Below the pieces are notes generated by a model that was not told the origin of the DNA, ran no database searches, and was given only the letters and a program-made list of their open reading frames with translations. A DNA stretch of 64,000 nucleotides from Acidaminococcaceae bacterium. Lineage in GTDB: Bacteria > Bacillota > Negativicutes > Acidaminococcales > Acidaminococcaceae. The stretch is taken from the NCBI GenBank assembly GCA_017405945.1, contig JAFQZL010000059.1, positions 1 to 64,000 of the forward strand, written 5' to 3'. Within the stretch, counting starts at the first letter, position 1. Each line of letters starts with the position of its first letter. Made by a program: the position numbers and the translations under genes. Below are positions 8,089-16,880 of the stretch, piece after piece.

Positions 8089-8883
8089 TTACAGATTTTT
8101 CCACAATTCTACAAAATGGTGAGTGGGTCCGTGGCCTTTCCCTAAGGCGATACCATGCCGGATGGCAGTGGTTACATAGTCTTTGGCCGCTTTGACGGCT
8201 TCTGTCAGGCACATGCCTTTTGCCAGGTTCGATGCCAAAGCGCTGGACAGTGTGCAGCCGGTACCGTGGGTGTGCCGGGTTTGTATGCGTGTGCCGGGCA
8301 GCCAGGTTCCCTGTCTGCCATCGTACAGATAGTCGTCTGCCTTGCTCCCTTCCAGATGCCCGCCTTTCACCAGAACCGCTTTGGCGCCGAGGCTGATAAT
8401 GTGCGCCGCCGCTTTTTCCATATCATGTTCGGTTTTGATAGCAAAGCCGCAGATGGCTTCCGCTTCCGGCAGGTTGGGTGTAAGCAGTGTGGCCAGAGGC
8501 AGCAGCTCTTTAATCAATGCGTTGCAGGCGTCCGGCTGCAGCAACGGGTATCCGCTCTTGGAGATCATGACGGGATCCACGACGATAACCGGCGGTTTCC
8601 ATTTTTTCAGCGCTTCCGCAATGGCGTGGATGCTTTCGGTTCTGGAAACCATGCCGATTTTCACGCCGTCTACCCGGATGTCGCTGAACACCGCGTCTAT
8701 CTGCGCCGTTATGATGTCCGGGTCAATATCCTGCACAGCAGTCACCCCGCAGGTGTTTTGCGCGGTAACTGCCGTAATCACGCTCATGCCGAACACACCG
8801 TGGGCCGCAAAGGTTTTTAAATCCGCCTGAATGCCGGCGCCGCCGCTGCTGTCACTGCCGGCAATGGTCAATAAATGCTTCAT
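8089..8883 (-). CDS. thiD: Hydroxymethylpyrimidine / phosphomethylpyrimidine kinase
   Basis: ThiD phosphorylates HMP twice to make the pyrimidine substrate of ThiE. The ribokinase-fold signatures are clear: AGSDSSGGAGIQADLKTF at the N-terminus, DPVMISKSGYPLL in the middle, LVKGGHL, and the anion-hole GTGCTLSSALAS near residue 210 containing the conserved GTGC. The start at ATG 8883 follows GGAGGT by 5 bases; a TTG four codons upstream overlaps that site and is unlikely. It encodes 264 residues, the normal size. It is not linked to thiE (5 kb away) and no TPP riboswitch was seen in front of it. Confidence 0.93.
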   Translation of the reverse strand: MKHLLTIAGSDSSGGAGIQADLKTFAAHGVFGMSVITAVTAQNTCGVTAVQDIDPDIITAQIDAVFSDIRVDGVKIGMVSRTESIHAIAEALKKWKPPVIVVDPVMISKSGYPLLQPDACNALIKELLPLATLLTPNLPEAEAICGFAIKTEHDMEKAAAHIISLGAKAVLVKGGHLEGSKADDYLYDGRQGTWLPGTRIQTRHTHGTGCTLSSALASNLAKGMCLTEAVKAAKDYVTTAIRHGIALGKGHGPTHHFVELWKNL

Positions 8884-8946
8884 TGGTACCTCCAATGATT
8901 CTTAACGTGCTATGATGCATCCCCCTTTGGGGACTCATTAAACTTA

Positions 8947-9504
8947 TTATAATTTGCCTTTCATGGAAAGAATTCCTAACGCCGCCAGTGATTTAGCGTC
9001 GTAAAGCAGCCCTTCTTCTATCATCGGAAGAATCTTATCGCGGGGTATCGCTTCCACTGTTATGAACTCATCAGGATCCGTATGCTGCGCATGACGGTGC
9101 AGCCCCGTAGCCGCATACAGGTAGATGACTTCATTGGTAAAGCCCGGCGTGGTGGCAATAACACCGAGATACTCCCAGTTGTCCGCCTCATAGCCGGTCT
9201 CTTCGGAAAGCTCCCGCACCGCGCAGACATCCTTGTCTTCACCCGGATCGATCTTCCCCGCGGGAAGTTCATACATGACGGTGCCCATGGGATACCGGAA
9301 CTGTTTCACGAAGATGATGCTGCCGTCGGGCAGGATAGGCGCTACCGCAATGGCGCCCTGATGATCCGCCATCTCCCGGGTGGTGGTTCTGCCGTTGGGC
9401 AGGCGCACTTTGTCTACATGTACGTGGAGCAGTCTGCCTTCAAAGGCAGGCGTACTGCTGATAAAGACCTCGTCTAACGCGGGGTCGCTCATTTTCTTTA
9501 ACAT
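8947..9504 (-). CDS. Nudix hydrolase, ADP-ribose pyrophosphatase type
   Basis: 185 residues with a perfect Nudix box, GKIDPGE-x7-RELSEETGY, and the EVF...GRLLHVHVDKVRLPNG N-terminal strand pattern of the NudF/ADP-ribose pyrophosphatase group. The family hydrolyses ADP-ribose to AMP and ribose 5-phosphate with Mg, removing a reactive metabolite. The start at 9504 has an AGAGGA site 7-8 bases upstream; the frame extends 39 codons further but that extension is unlike the family. It lies 82 bases past recN and is read in the same direction. The exact substrate is inferred from family resemblance. Confidence 0.85.
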   Translation of the reverse strand: MLKKMSDPALDEVFISSTPAFEGRLLHVHVDKVRLPNGRTTTREMADHQGAIAVAPILPDGSIIFVKQFRYPMGTVMYELPAGKIDPGEDKDVCAVRELSEETGYEADNWEYLGVIATTPGFTNEVIYLYAATGLHRHAQHTDPDEFITVEAIPRDKILPMIEEGLLYDAKSLAALGILSMKGKL

Positions 9505-9586
9505 GTTCTGTCCTCTTTTCTGTATTGCTGAAAAAGCTGATCCGATATGATTTACTGAAACAATCTGTTGTCTGCAATTGTTTTTA

Positions 9587-11278
9587 TTAAAACAGCGGCT
9601 GTTTGCTGTTTTTAAATTCATTGGCTGCCCTGATCAGCGCTGCCGCGTTGTCCGCCGCGGCTTTTGTGGCGTGTTCGCCGGCAGTCATGCGCACCAGTTC
9701 TTCTACCCTGCCCTTTTTATCCAAAACGGTCAGGTCGGTGCGGGTGCGTCCTTCGGCTGTCTGTTTCTGTATCCGGATATGCCGGTCGCCGAAGGCTGCG
9801 ATCTGGGCCAGGTGGGTGATACAGATCACCTGGCCGCGCCGGGCGATCAGGGCCAGCTTCTCCGCCATTTTCTGAGCGGTGACGCCTCCCACCCCGGTGT
9901 CAATCTCATCGAAGACCATGGTGTTGACGCCGCTGATACCGATGAGCACCGTCTTCAGCGCCAGCGCCAGGCGGCTCAGTTCGCCGCCGGAGGCAACCCT
10001 TCCCAGAGGCTGTAACGGTTCCCCCGCGTTGGCGGAGAAAAGCAGTTCCATCTGGTCCTTGCCTTCCGGGGTAAAATCCGGCTTCTCCGCAAAGGTAATC
10101 TGCAGCCTGCCGTCCGGCATGGCCAGATCATGGATATGGGTCTCCGCTTCCCGGCAGAGTTTCTCCGCGTTTTGCTTGCGTAAGGCTGTCAGCGCATTGG
10201 CTTTGGTCGTCAGTTCTGCTGTAATTTTCGCCAGTTCCTTCTGTGCTTTGGCAATCCGGTTGTCCAGGTCCTGCAGCTGTTCCTGCTGCGTTTTCGCCTG
10301 TTCCAGATAGGCCAGCACCGCTTCTTCCCCATTACCGTATTTGCGTTGCAGCCGGTACAGCAGGTCAAGTCTGTCCTGCACTTCGGTCAAGCGGTTGGGG
10401 TCAAAGTTCTGGCCGTCCACATAGTCCTGCAGCTGGCCCCGGGCGTCGTCCGCGGCGATCCAGGCACTGTCGATGCCATCATACACCGCCTGCAGCCGGT
10501 TGTCGTAGCGGGCCGCGCTGCCGATCTGTTCCCTGATTTCCGCCAGCTGGCTCAGGGCGCCGTTGTCCTGTTCCAGCATTCCGTAGGCTTTTTGCAGGGC
10601 GTTTATGATCTTGCCGCTGTTCTGCAGCAGTTTGGCCTCGTCCTTCAGGGCTTCTTCTTCCCCGATTTTTATATTGGCTTCGCTGATTTCCTGAATCTCC
10701 CAGGCTAGCCGGTCCAGCAGTCGTTCCCGCTGGCTTCCCTGCTCTTCCAGCCGCTCCAGGTCCGCTTTGGCGTTTTCGTACGTTTCGTATTGTAACCGGT
10801 AGTCTTCCAGCGCCTGTTCCGCCGCTTCGCCGCCGAACGCGTCCGTAAAGAAGCGGGGCGCTTTGGGCTGCAGCAACAGCTGGTTTTCGTGCTGGCCGTG
10901 GATATCCACCAGCAATTCCGCGAATTGTTTCAACACTGCCAAAGGCACCGGGATGCCGTTGACACTGCTCTGGCTTTTTCCCGCAGCGGTCACTCTTCGT
11001 TTTAAAAATAAAAAATCATCCGCCTCGATGCCCTGTTCCTGCAGCAGACTGTGGATTTTCTCATCCTGCCCGTCGAAGACAGCCTGCACCCAGAAGGCGT
11101 CAGTGCCGGTCCGTACCATGCCGGCGGCGGCCCGGCCTCCCAGGGCGATGCCAAAGGCGTCGATCAGAATGGATTTACCGGCCCCGGTCTCCCCGGTGAA
11201 TACCGTGAAGCCTCCGGAAAAATCCACTTCCGCGTCTTCAATTAATGCAAAATTATGCACGTGCAAAGATTGCAGCAT
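9587..11278 (-). CDS. recN: DNA repair protein RecN
   Basis: A 563-residue SMC-like ATPase that acts early in double-strand-break repair. The Walker A motif GETGAGKS is at residues 29-36, a long coiled-coil middle runs from about 150 to 370, and the C-terminal head has the ABC signature VASGGELSRLALALK, Walker B MVFDEIDTGVGG and the H-loop CITHLAQIAAFGD. The gene closes the conserved cluster ispA-dxs-tlyA-nadK-argR-recN, in which DNA repair and isoprenoid genes share one leftward unit in many Firmicutes. The start is MLQSLHVHNFALIED; its ribosome site (AAGGAAG) is rather far away. Confidence 0.95.
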   Translation of the reverse strand: MLQSLHVHNFALIEDAEVDFSGGFTVFTGETGAGKSILIDAFGIALGGRAAAGMVRTGTDAFWVQAVFDGQDEKIHSLLQEQGIEADDFLFLKRRVTAAGKSQSSVNGIPVPLAVLKQFAELLVDIHGQHENQLLLQPKAPRFFTDAFGGEAAEQALEDYRLQYETYENAKADLERLEEQGSQRERLLDRLAWEIQEISEANIKIGEEEALKDEAKLLQNSGKIINALQKAYGMLEQDNGALSQLAEIREQIGSAARYDNRLQAVYDGIDSAWIAADDARGQLQDYVDGQNFDPNRLTEVQDRLDLLYRLQRKYGNGEEAVLAYLEQAKTQQEQLQDLDNRIAKAQKELAKITAELTTKANALTALRKQNAEKLCREAETHIHDLAMPDGRLQITFAEKPDFTPEGKDQMELLFSANAGEPLQPLGRVASGGELSRLALALKTVLIGISGVNTMVFDEIDTGVGGVTAQKMAEKLALIARRGQVICITHLAQIAAFGDRHIRIQKQTAEGRTRTDLTVLDKKGRVEELVRMTAGEHATKAAADNAAALIRAANEFKNSKQPLF

Positions 11279-11319
11279 ATTGGTGAATCATCTTCCTTTA
11301 ATAAGTTTTGCGAAGTTTC

Positions 11320-11814
11320 TTACCCTTTTCCCTTCTTCGGAAACGGGATTTTTGCTCCGGCTTCGTCCCGGAACCGGAAGTACGACATGAGTTCCTCCGC
11401 GATCTCCGGCCGTTCAATGGCTACGAAGATGGTGTCATCCCCCGCCACGGTACCCATGACCCCGATCCATTTCATGCTGTCGATAGCGAAGGCAACGCCC
11501 TGGGCCGTCCCCGGCAAAGTGTGGAGCACCACCAGGTTGCCCCCCGCCTGCACCGAGATCACGGAATTGCGGATCAGCCGTTCCATCTGTTCGGAAGACA
11601 TGATGTGGCTGCGTTCCCTTGGAAAGGCATAGCGGTAGCCGCCCCGCATGTCGGAAACCTTGACCAGCATCAGTTCTTTTATATCACGGGACACCGTAGC
11701 CTGCGTCACCCGCATACCGCTTTCCTGCAGGGCCCGGGCCAGATCTTCCTGGGTCTCTATGTTGCGTGTTTCCACCAGATTCCGTATCATCTGATGTCTT
11801 TCCTGTTTGCTCAT
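11320..11814 (-). CDS. argR: Arginine repressor
   Basis: A 164-residue ArgR/AhrC-type regulator. The winged-helix DNA-binding N-terminus contains the signature TQATVSRDIKELMLVKV near residues 38-54. The C-terminal hexamerisation and arginine-binding domain ends with GTVAGDDTIFVAI, whose GDD binds arginine. It represses arginine synthesis and can activate catabolism when arginine is abundant. The start has a GGAGGA site 6 bases away. It sits between nadK and recN as in other Firmicutes. No arginine biosynthesis genes are in the window. A basic tail (FPKKGKG) ends the protein. Confidence 0.95.
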   Translation of the reverse strand: MSKQERHQMIRNLVETRNIETQEDLARALQESGMRVTQATVSRDIKELMLVKVSDMRGGYRYAFPRERSHIMSSEQMERLIRNSVISVQAGGNLVVLHTLPGTAQGVAFAIDSMKWIGVMGTVAGDDTIFVAIERPEIAEELMSYFRFRDEAGAKIPFPKKGKG

Positions 11815-11835
11815 GGAAAGTCCTCCTTCAGGCTT

Positions 11836-12690
11836 TTATAGGTCGTGGATCAGTTTTTCCTGCCACGTTTCATAATAACTTTTATCTGTCAGTCGCATCA
11901 GCCGTAAGAACTGCCGGTTCTTGGTGATCCGCACCACATCCCTCATGCCGATCTCACAGACCGGGATCCCATCCGCCGACAGGGCCATGGGTGCGGTGTT
12001 CCGGGGCAGCAGGCGGATTTCCACTTCTTCCGTGGCCGGGATGACCAGAGGCCGGGTGGCCAGGGAGTGGGCGCAGATGGGTGTAATGATCATCACGTCC
12101 ATGCCCGGCTGCACCAGGGGCCCTCCCGCAGACAGGGAATAGGCGGTGGAACCTGTGGCAGTGCCTACGATGAGTCCGTCCGCCGCATAGCGGGCGGAGG
12201 GTTTGCCGTTGATGTACAGCTCGATGTGGTTGGTAGTGGAAAGGTTGCTGCGGGCGGCCACGAACTCATTGATGGCCAGTTCGCTATGGGGAGTCTTTTT
12301 GCCTTCGGCAAAAGTCTGTGACTGCAGCAGGCAGCGCTTCTCGATGGTATATCTTCCGTCCGCCAGCAGCTGGAAGGCCTGCGTCAGGGTTTCAAATTCG
12401 ATTTCCGCCAGGAAACCCAGGTGACCAAAGTTCACGCCGAAGACCGGTACGTTGATCTTCACCATGTCCCGGGCCATGCGGAGAAATGTGCCGTCTCCGC
12501 CCAGGGAGACTGCGGCGGTCAGCCTGGAGTTCCGCCCGGCGAAGGGCTCCAGGTTATACATTTTCGCGATCTGTTCCGGCGCCACCACCGTAAAATTGAA
12601 CTGGCGGCACAGGTCCAGAATGGCTTCAAAGTGGATCCGTACTTTGACGATGCTCATATTGGGAAATATTCCCAGACGTACGTTGTTCAT
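11836..12690 (-). CDS. nadK: NAD kinase
   Basis: Phosphorylates NAD to NADP, the only route to NADP in the cell. At 284 residues it has the normal length. The family motif GGDGTFLRMAR is near residues 64-74, the second motif NEFVAAR follows, and the glycine-rich DGLIVGTATGSTAYSLSAGGP is near 170-190. It is packed between tlyA and argR on the - strand with a 21-base gap to argR. The start ATG 12690 has an AAGGAAG site 5 bases upstream. No unusual feature was seen. Confidence 0.95.
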   Translation of the reverse strand: MNNVRLGIFPNMSIVKVRIHFEAILDLCRQFNFTVVAPEQIAKMYNLEPFAGRNSRLTAAVSLGGDGTFLRMARDMVKINVPVFGVNFGHLGFLAEIEFETLTQAFQLLADGRYTIEKRCLLQSQTFAEGKKTPHSELAINEFVAARSNLSTTNHIELYINGKPSARYAADGLIVGTATGSTAYSLSAGGPLVQPGMDVMIITPICAHSLATRPLVIPATEEVEIRLLPRNTAPMALSADGIPVCEIGMRDVVRITKNRQFLRLMRLTDKSYYETWQEKLIHDL

Positions 12691-12795
12691 TATTACTTCC
12701 TTTTATTTGCAGCGGCCGCAAGAAAGCGGCGGCTGTATTTTTTGCAGGGGTTCTGAAGGTCGCGGGTTAGCCGTTTGGAAGCGGCTTCTGCCGGA

Positions 12796-13623
12796 TTATT
12801 TGTCCAGTTCAGCGTGGGATGCCGCTACGGTGGCCTCAATGTCCACGGGCTGTGCGGGGGTTTTTCCTTCCGCTATCCCGCTCCCGTAGGTCAGGTACAG
12901 CAGGTACTCGATGTTCCCTTCCGGCCCTTTCACCGGGGAGAAGTCCAGGCCGCCGATGCCAAAGCCTTCTTCTTTGGCCAGGTCAATGATGCGCCGGATG
13001 ACTTCCTTGTGCACTTCCGGGTCCCGCACCACGCCTTTTTTGCCGATGTGTTCCTTGCCGGCTTCAAACTGGGGCTTGACTAAGGCCAGGACGAATGCGC
13101 CGGGCGCCAGCAGCTTTTTCACCGCCGGCAGGATTTTGTCCAGCGAGATGAAGGCCACATCGATGGAGGCGGCGTCGATTGGTTCCGGCAGACTGTGTTC
13201 GTCCAGAGCCCGGGCGTTGGTCCGCTCCATGTTGATGACCCGCGGGTCGTTGCGCAGCTTCCAGGCCAGCTGTCCGTAGCCTACGTCGATGGCGTAGACT
13301 TTGGCCGCCCCGTTCTGCAGGGCGCAGTCCGTGAAGCCGCCGGTGGAGGCGCCGATGTCCGCCATCACCTTGCCGGCGACGGTTACGGGGAACACCTGCA
13401 GGGCCTTTTCCAGTTTCAGACCGCCCCGGCTTACGTATTTTAGCTGATCCCCCAGAAGGCGGATTTTTGCTTCCGCTTTCACGGCGGTACCGGGTTTGTC
13501 TATTTTCTGTTCGTCCACCAGCACCTGCCCTGCCATAATGGCTGCCTGGGCCCGGGCCCGGCTTTCGAAGAGGCCCTGTTCTACCAGATATGTGTCGAGA
13601 CGTACTTTTTTAGCTTTTTCCAT
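12796..13623 (-). CDS. tlyA: TlyA-family rRNA 2'-O-methyltransferase (hemolysin A family)
   Basis: 275 residues: an S4 RNA-binding domain (residues 1-65, RLDTYLVEQGLFESRARAQAAIMAGQV) followed by an FtsJ/RrmJ-like methyltransferase with the SAM motif ADIGASTGGFTDCALQNGA near residue 90 and a catalytic lysine in ALVKPQFE. TlyA proteins methylate cytidines in 16S and/or 23S rRNA; the old name hemolysin A reflects indirect effects. It starts 10 bases after the dxs stop, so the two are probably co-transcribed. The C-terminal 25 residues after the fold look disordered. Confidence 0.92.
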   Translation of the reverse strand: MEKAKKVRLDTYLVEQGLFESRARAQAAIMAGQVLVDEQKIDKPGTAVKAEAKIRLLGDQLKYVSRGGLKLEKALQVFPVTVAGKVMADIGASTGGFTDCALQNGAAKVYAIDVGYGQLAWKLRNDPRVINMERTNARALDEHSLPEPIDAASIDVAFISLDKILPAVKKLLAPGAFVLALVKPQFEAGKEHIGKKGVVRDPEVHKEVIRRIIDLAKEEGFGIGGLDFSPVKGPEGNIEYLLYLTYGSGIAEGKTPAQPVDIEATVAASHAELDK

Positions 13624-13633
13624 ATGCTTCTTT

Positions 13634-15514
13634 CTACATCCAATGGGAGATTTTCTCCGCCATCTGCTCCGGTGTCAGTCCGATGTCATGCATCAACAGC
13701 TTTTTATCGCCCTGGGAGATAAACTCATCCGGGATGCCAAAGGGCAGCACGGCGGTCATATGCATCAGGCCATACCGGTTCAGGGTTTCCATCACCGCGT
13801 CCCCGACGCCACCTTTCAGCACGCCTTCTTCCATGGTGACGATGCGGTGGGTTTTGGCCGCGTTTTCACAGAGAAGTTCTTCGTCCAGCGGTTTGGCGAA
13901 GCGCATGTTCACCACGCCGGCGCGGATGCCTTTTGCCTGCAGCAGGTCCGCGGTTTTTTCCGCTTCCGCCACCATGCTGCCGATGGCCCAGATGGTCAGG
14001 TCCCTGCCCTCCCGCAGGGTTTCCGCCTTGCCGATGGGAATTGTGTGCACCGGCTCGCTGAGATCCACGCCCACGCCGCTGCCTCTGGGATAGCGCAGGG
14101 AGATGGGGCCCGCGTTGTATTCCATGGCTGTCAGCAGCATGTGCCGCAGCTCGTTTTCATCTTTAGGCGCCATCACCGTCATGTTGGGCAGGGGGATCAG
14201 GTAGGCGTAATCGAAGACCCCGTGATGGGTGTAGCCGTCGTCCCCTACCAGGCCGGCCCGGTCCATGCACAGTTTCACCGGCAGGTTCTGCATGCAGATG
14301 TCGTGAACCACCTGGTCGTAGGCCCGCTGCATGAAGGTAGAGTAAATGGCCGTCACCGGTTTGATGCCTTCCGTGGCCAGCCCCGCCGCAAAGGTCACCG
14401 CGTGCTGTTCCGCGATGCCCACGTCGAAGAAACGGTCCGGAAAGCGTTGGGCAAACAGATTAGTGCCGGTTCCTTCCGGCATGGCTGCCGTGATGGCCAC
14501 AATGGATTTGTCTTTTTCCGCCAGTTCCACCAGTGTTTTTCCGAAGACGCTGGTATAGGTTGGCGGCGCGCCGGGTTTGCTGATCTTCTTCCCGGTGGCT
14601 ATATCGAAGGGGCCCGTGCCGTGGAATTCGTTGGGCCTCTCTTCCGCGGGAGTGTAGCCTTTGCCTTTTTTGGTGACCACATGGATCAGGACAGGGCCTT
14701 CTTCCCGTTTGGCTGCCGTCAGCATGGGCAGCAACGCTTCGATATCATGGCCGTCCACGGGGCCGAAGTATTTGATGCCCAGGTATTCGAATATGGATCC
14801 CGGGGATACCAGGTATTTCACCCCGCCTTTCACCCGGTCGATGACCTCCAGCACATCGTCGCCGTGCTTCATGTCGCCCAGCCAGTTTTCCAGATTGTGC
14901 TTCAGTTTGTTGTAGGTCTCGCCGGTACGCAGCTGGTACAGGTACTGTGACATGGCCCCCACGTTTTTGGAAATGGACATCTCGTTATCGTTAAGGATGA
15001 TGATGATCCTTCGTCCGGTGTCCCCTATGTGGTTCAGGGCCTCAAAGGACATGCCGCCGGTCATGGCGCCGTCCCCGATGATGGCTACCACGTGGTAGTT
15101 TTCCCCTTTCAGGTCCCGGGCGGCCGCGATGCCGTCCGCCGCGGAGACAGACGTGGAAGAATGGCCCACACCGAAGGCGTCGTGTTCGCTTTCCTGCCGT
15201 TTGGGAAAGCCGGACAGACCTTTGTATGTGCGCAGGGTGGGAAATACTTCCCTGCGTCCGGTTATGATTTTGTGGATGTAGGCCTGATGCCCTACATCAA
15301 ATATCAACTTGTCTTTGGGTGAGTCAAAGACCCGGTGGAGGGCCAGGGTCAGTTCCACCACGCCCAGGTTGGGAGCCAGGTGACCGCCGTTTTTGGACAC
15401 TACTTCGATGAGCAGTTGCCGGATCTCCTCTGCCAGCTGGTTCATTTCCTCCAGTGTGAGAGTTTTCAGGTCCAGCGGGCTGTTGACTCTGTCCAGGATT
15501 TTATTCTCAGACAT
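13634..15514 (-). CDS. dxs: 1-deoxy-D-xylulose-5-phosphate synthase
   Basis: First enzyme of the non-mevalonate isoprenoid pathway: it condenses pyruvate and glyceraldehyde 3-phosphate with thiamine diphosphate. The 626-residue protein is complete. Motifs: FDVGHQAYIHKIITGR, GVGHSSTSVSAADG, the TPP site GDGAMTGGMSFEALN...NDNEMSISKNVGAMS, and the pyrimidine domain with DVGIAEQHAVTFAAG and DRAGLVGDDGYTHHGVFD. Upstream of it lies ispA, which uses its downstream products; tlyA follows after 10 bases. A GC-rich 60-base palindrome occupies the ispA-dxs gap. The ribosome site AAAGG is 9 bases from the ATG. Confidence 0.96.
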   Translation of the reverse strand: MSENKILDRVNSPLDLKTLTLEEMNQLAEEIRQLLIEVVSKNGGHLAPNLGVVELTLALHRVFDSPKDKLIFDVGHQAYIHKIITGRREVFPTLRTYKGLSGFPKRQESEHDAFGVGHSSTSVSAADGIAAARDLKGENYHVVAIIGDGAMTGGMSFEALNHIGDTGRRIIIILNDNEMSISKNVGAMSQYLYQLRTGETYNKLKHNLENWLGDMKHGDDVLEVIDRVKGGVKYLVSPGSIFEYLGIKYFGPVDGHDIEALLPMLTAAKREEGPVLIHVVTKKGKGYTPAEERPNEFHGTGPFDIATGKKISKPGAPPTYTSVFGKTLVELAEKDKSIVAITAAMPEGTGTNLFAQRFPDRFFDVGIAEQHAVTFAAGLATEGIKPVTAIYSTFMQRAYDQVVHDICMQNLPVKLCMDRAGLVGDDGYTHHGVFDYAYLIPLPNMTVMAPKDENELRHMLLTAMEYNAGPISLRYPRGSGVGVDLSEPVHTIPIGKAETLREGRDLTIWAIGSMVAEAEKTADLLQAKGIRAGVVNMRFAKPLDEELLCENAAKTHRIVTMEEGVLKGGVGDAVMETLNRYGLMHMTAVLPFGIPDEFISQGDKKLLMHDIGLTPEQMAEKISHWM

Positions 15515-15572
15515 TCCGTTTTGCCTTTCCGTGATTTCGTGTGTTGCGTTGTGAGAGTTATGTAAATCGTTG

Positions 15573-15634
15573 GCGCGTAAGCTGTTGCAGGCTGCGCCGC
15601 CTGCGCGGCGGTGTTGCAGTGAGAACTTACGCGT
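15573..15634. repeat. GC-rich imperfect palindrome between ispA and dxs
   Basis: GCGCGTAAG (15573-15581) pairs with CTTACGCGT (15626-15634), and the interior carries a second GC palindrome around GCGCCGCC/GCGCGGCG plus a TGTTGCAG direct repeat. There is no T-run. It may stabilise or process the message, or tune read-through from ispA to dxs. Confidence 0.5.
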
Positions 15635-15636
15635 AC

Positions 15637-16512
15637 TCAGTTTTTCCGGTTGGTCATAAGTTTAGCGATTTCCCGCAGGGGTTCCGCCTTTTCCCCGAAA
15701 CTGTCCAGGCAGGCCAGGGCTTCTTTCGTAGTTTCGTCCGCCATCTTCCGGGCCTTTTCCAGTCCGAAGAGGGATACATAAGTGGACTTGTTGTTTTTCT
15801 CGTCGCTGCCGATGGGTTTCCCCAGTTCTTCCTCAGTGCTGGTCACGTCCAGGATGTCGTCTTCGATCTGGAAGGCCAGGCCGATCAGTTCCGCGAAACG
15901 GGTCAGGGCCAGCAGCTGTTCGTCGGTGGCTCCCGCCAGATGGGCGCCGCCCCGCACGGCCGCGATGAACATGGCTCCGGTTTTGCCTTCGTGCAGCGTC
16001 TTTAATTCTTTGGCGCTGATCTGCCGGTTTTCCGCTTCCAGATCCAGGGCCTGTCCCCCTACCATGCCGTAGTTGCCGGCGCACATGGCGGTTTCGCGAA
16101 CCACTTCCACCAGGGTGGAAGGTTTCACGTTCCGCTGTTCCAGCATCACTTCAAAGGCCAGGGTGAGCAGACCATCCCCTGCCAGCACCGCCATGGCCTC
16201 GCCGAACACCTTGTGGTTGGTGAGGCGGCCCCGGCGGTAATCGTCGTTGTCCATGCAGGGCAGGTCATCGTGGATCAGGGAATAAGTGTGGATCATTTCC
16301 AGTCCGCAGGCAGCAGGCAGAAAATCGTATCCGTTGGCTCCCACCGCTTCCGCCGTAGCCATCAGCAGGATGGGGCGCAGGCGTTTGCCGCCTGCAAGCA
16401 GGCTGTATTTCATGGCATCGTCCACGTTGGATATGCCCCGTTTTTCCATGCGTTTTTCCAGGAAATTATTAACCAGCTTTTTACGGCTGTCGTAGTACTG
16501 CTTGAAGTCCAT
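15637..16512 (-). CDS. ispA: Farnesyl diphosphate synthase / short-chain polyprenyl synthase
   Basis: Condenses dimethylallyl and isopentenyl diphosphates to geranyl and farnesyl diphosphate. The first aspartate-rich motif is DDLPCMDND and the second DDILD, separated by the usual distance, with GGKRLRP near the N-terminus. The start at 16512 follows GGAGGA by 9 bases and gives 291 residues; an ATG eight codons upstream would contain that ribosome site and is less likely. It follows xseB closely and precedes dxs, the usual Firmicute order. The chain-length class (C15) is inferred from overall similarity to IspA. Confidence 0.93.
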   Translation of the reverse strand: MDFKQYYDSRKKLVNNFLEKRMEKRGISNVDDAMKYSLLAGGKRLRPILLMATAEAVGANGYDFLPAACGLEMIHTYSLIHDDLPCMDNDDYRRGRLTNHKVFGEAMAVLAGDGLLTLAFEVMLEQRNVKPSTLVEVVRETAMCAGNYGMVGGQALDLEAENRQISAKELKTLHEGKTGAMFIAAVRGGAHLAGATDEQLLALTRFAELIGLAFQIEDDILDVTSTEEELGKPIGSDEKNNKSTYVSLFGLEKARKMADETTKEALACLDSFGEKAEPLREIAKLMTNRKN

Positions 16513-16575
16513 GTAATTGATTCCTCCGATATTCATTCGTTTGACGCGGTCATTCACAAAAAGCGCCGGCAATTC

Positions 16576-16842
16576 TTACTCTTCTTCCGGATCTTCCGGT
16601 TCCTCGAACTCTTCCGTATGGAAATCCTCATCGTTGACGGGGTTCACTTCCAGTTTCTGCACGGCCGCCTTAGCTTTGTTCAGTTTTTCCAGGCAGATCT
16701 TGCTCAGTTCCGTGCCTTTCTGGAATTCCGCGATGGCTTCTTCCAGAGGCAGATTGCCGCTTTCCAGCTTTTCTACCGCCGCTTCCAGTTCCGCCAGGGC
16801 TTCTTCAAACTTTATGTTTTTAGAGGTCTTTTTCGCTGCCAT
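16576..16842 (-). CDS. xseB: Exodeoxyribonuclease VII small subunit
   Basis: The 88-residue helical small subunit of exonuclease VII, which degrades single-stranded DNA with XseA. The family signature [26 protein letters not shown] is complete, and coiled-coil helices fill residues 10-70. The C-terminal tail is strongly acidic ([12 protein letters not shown]). I place the start at ATG 16842, 10 bases after AAAGG; a GTG three codons upstream sits too close to that site. It lies between xseA and ispA with short gaps, consistent with one operon. Confidence 0.92.
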   Translation of the reverse strand: MAAKKTSKNIKFEEALAELEAAVEKLESGNLPLEEAIAEFQKGTELSKICLEKLNKAKAAVQKLEVNPVNDEDFHTEEFEEPEDPEEE

Positions 16843-16880
16843 AGTTTTCACGCCTTTCTGTATTACATACGCTGCATCTA

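Noticed and set aside
13496-14950. 484-codon frame antisense to dxs
   Set aside because: It lies entirely across dxs/tlyA, has His/Phe/Gly-rich shadow composition and no family motifs, while dxs is unmistakable.
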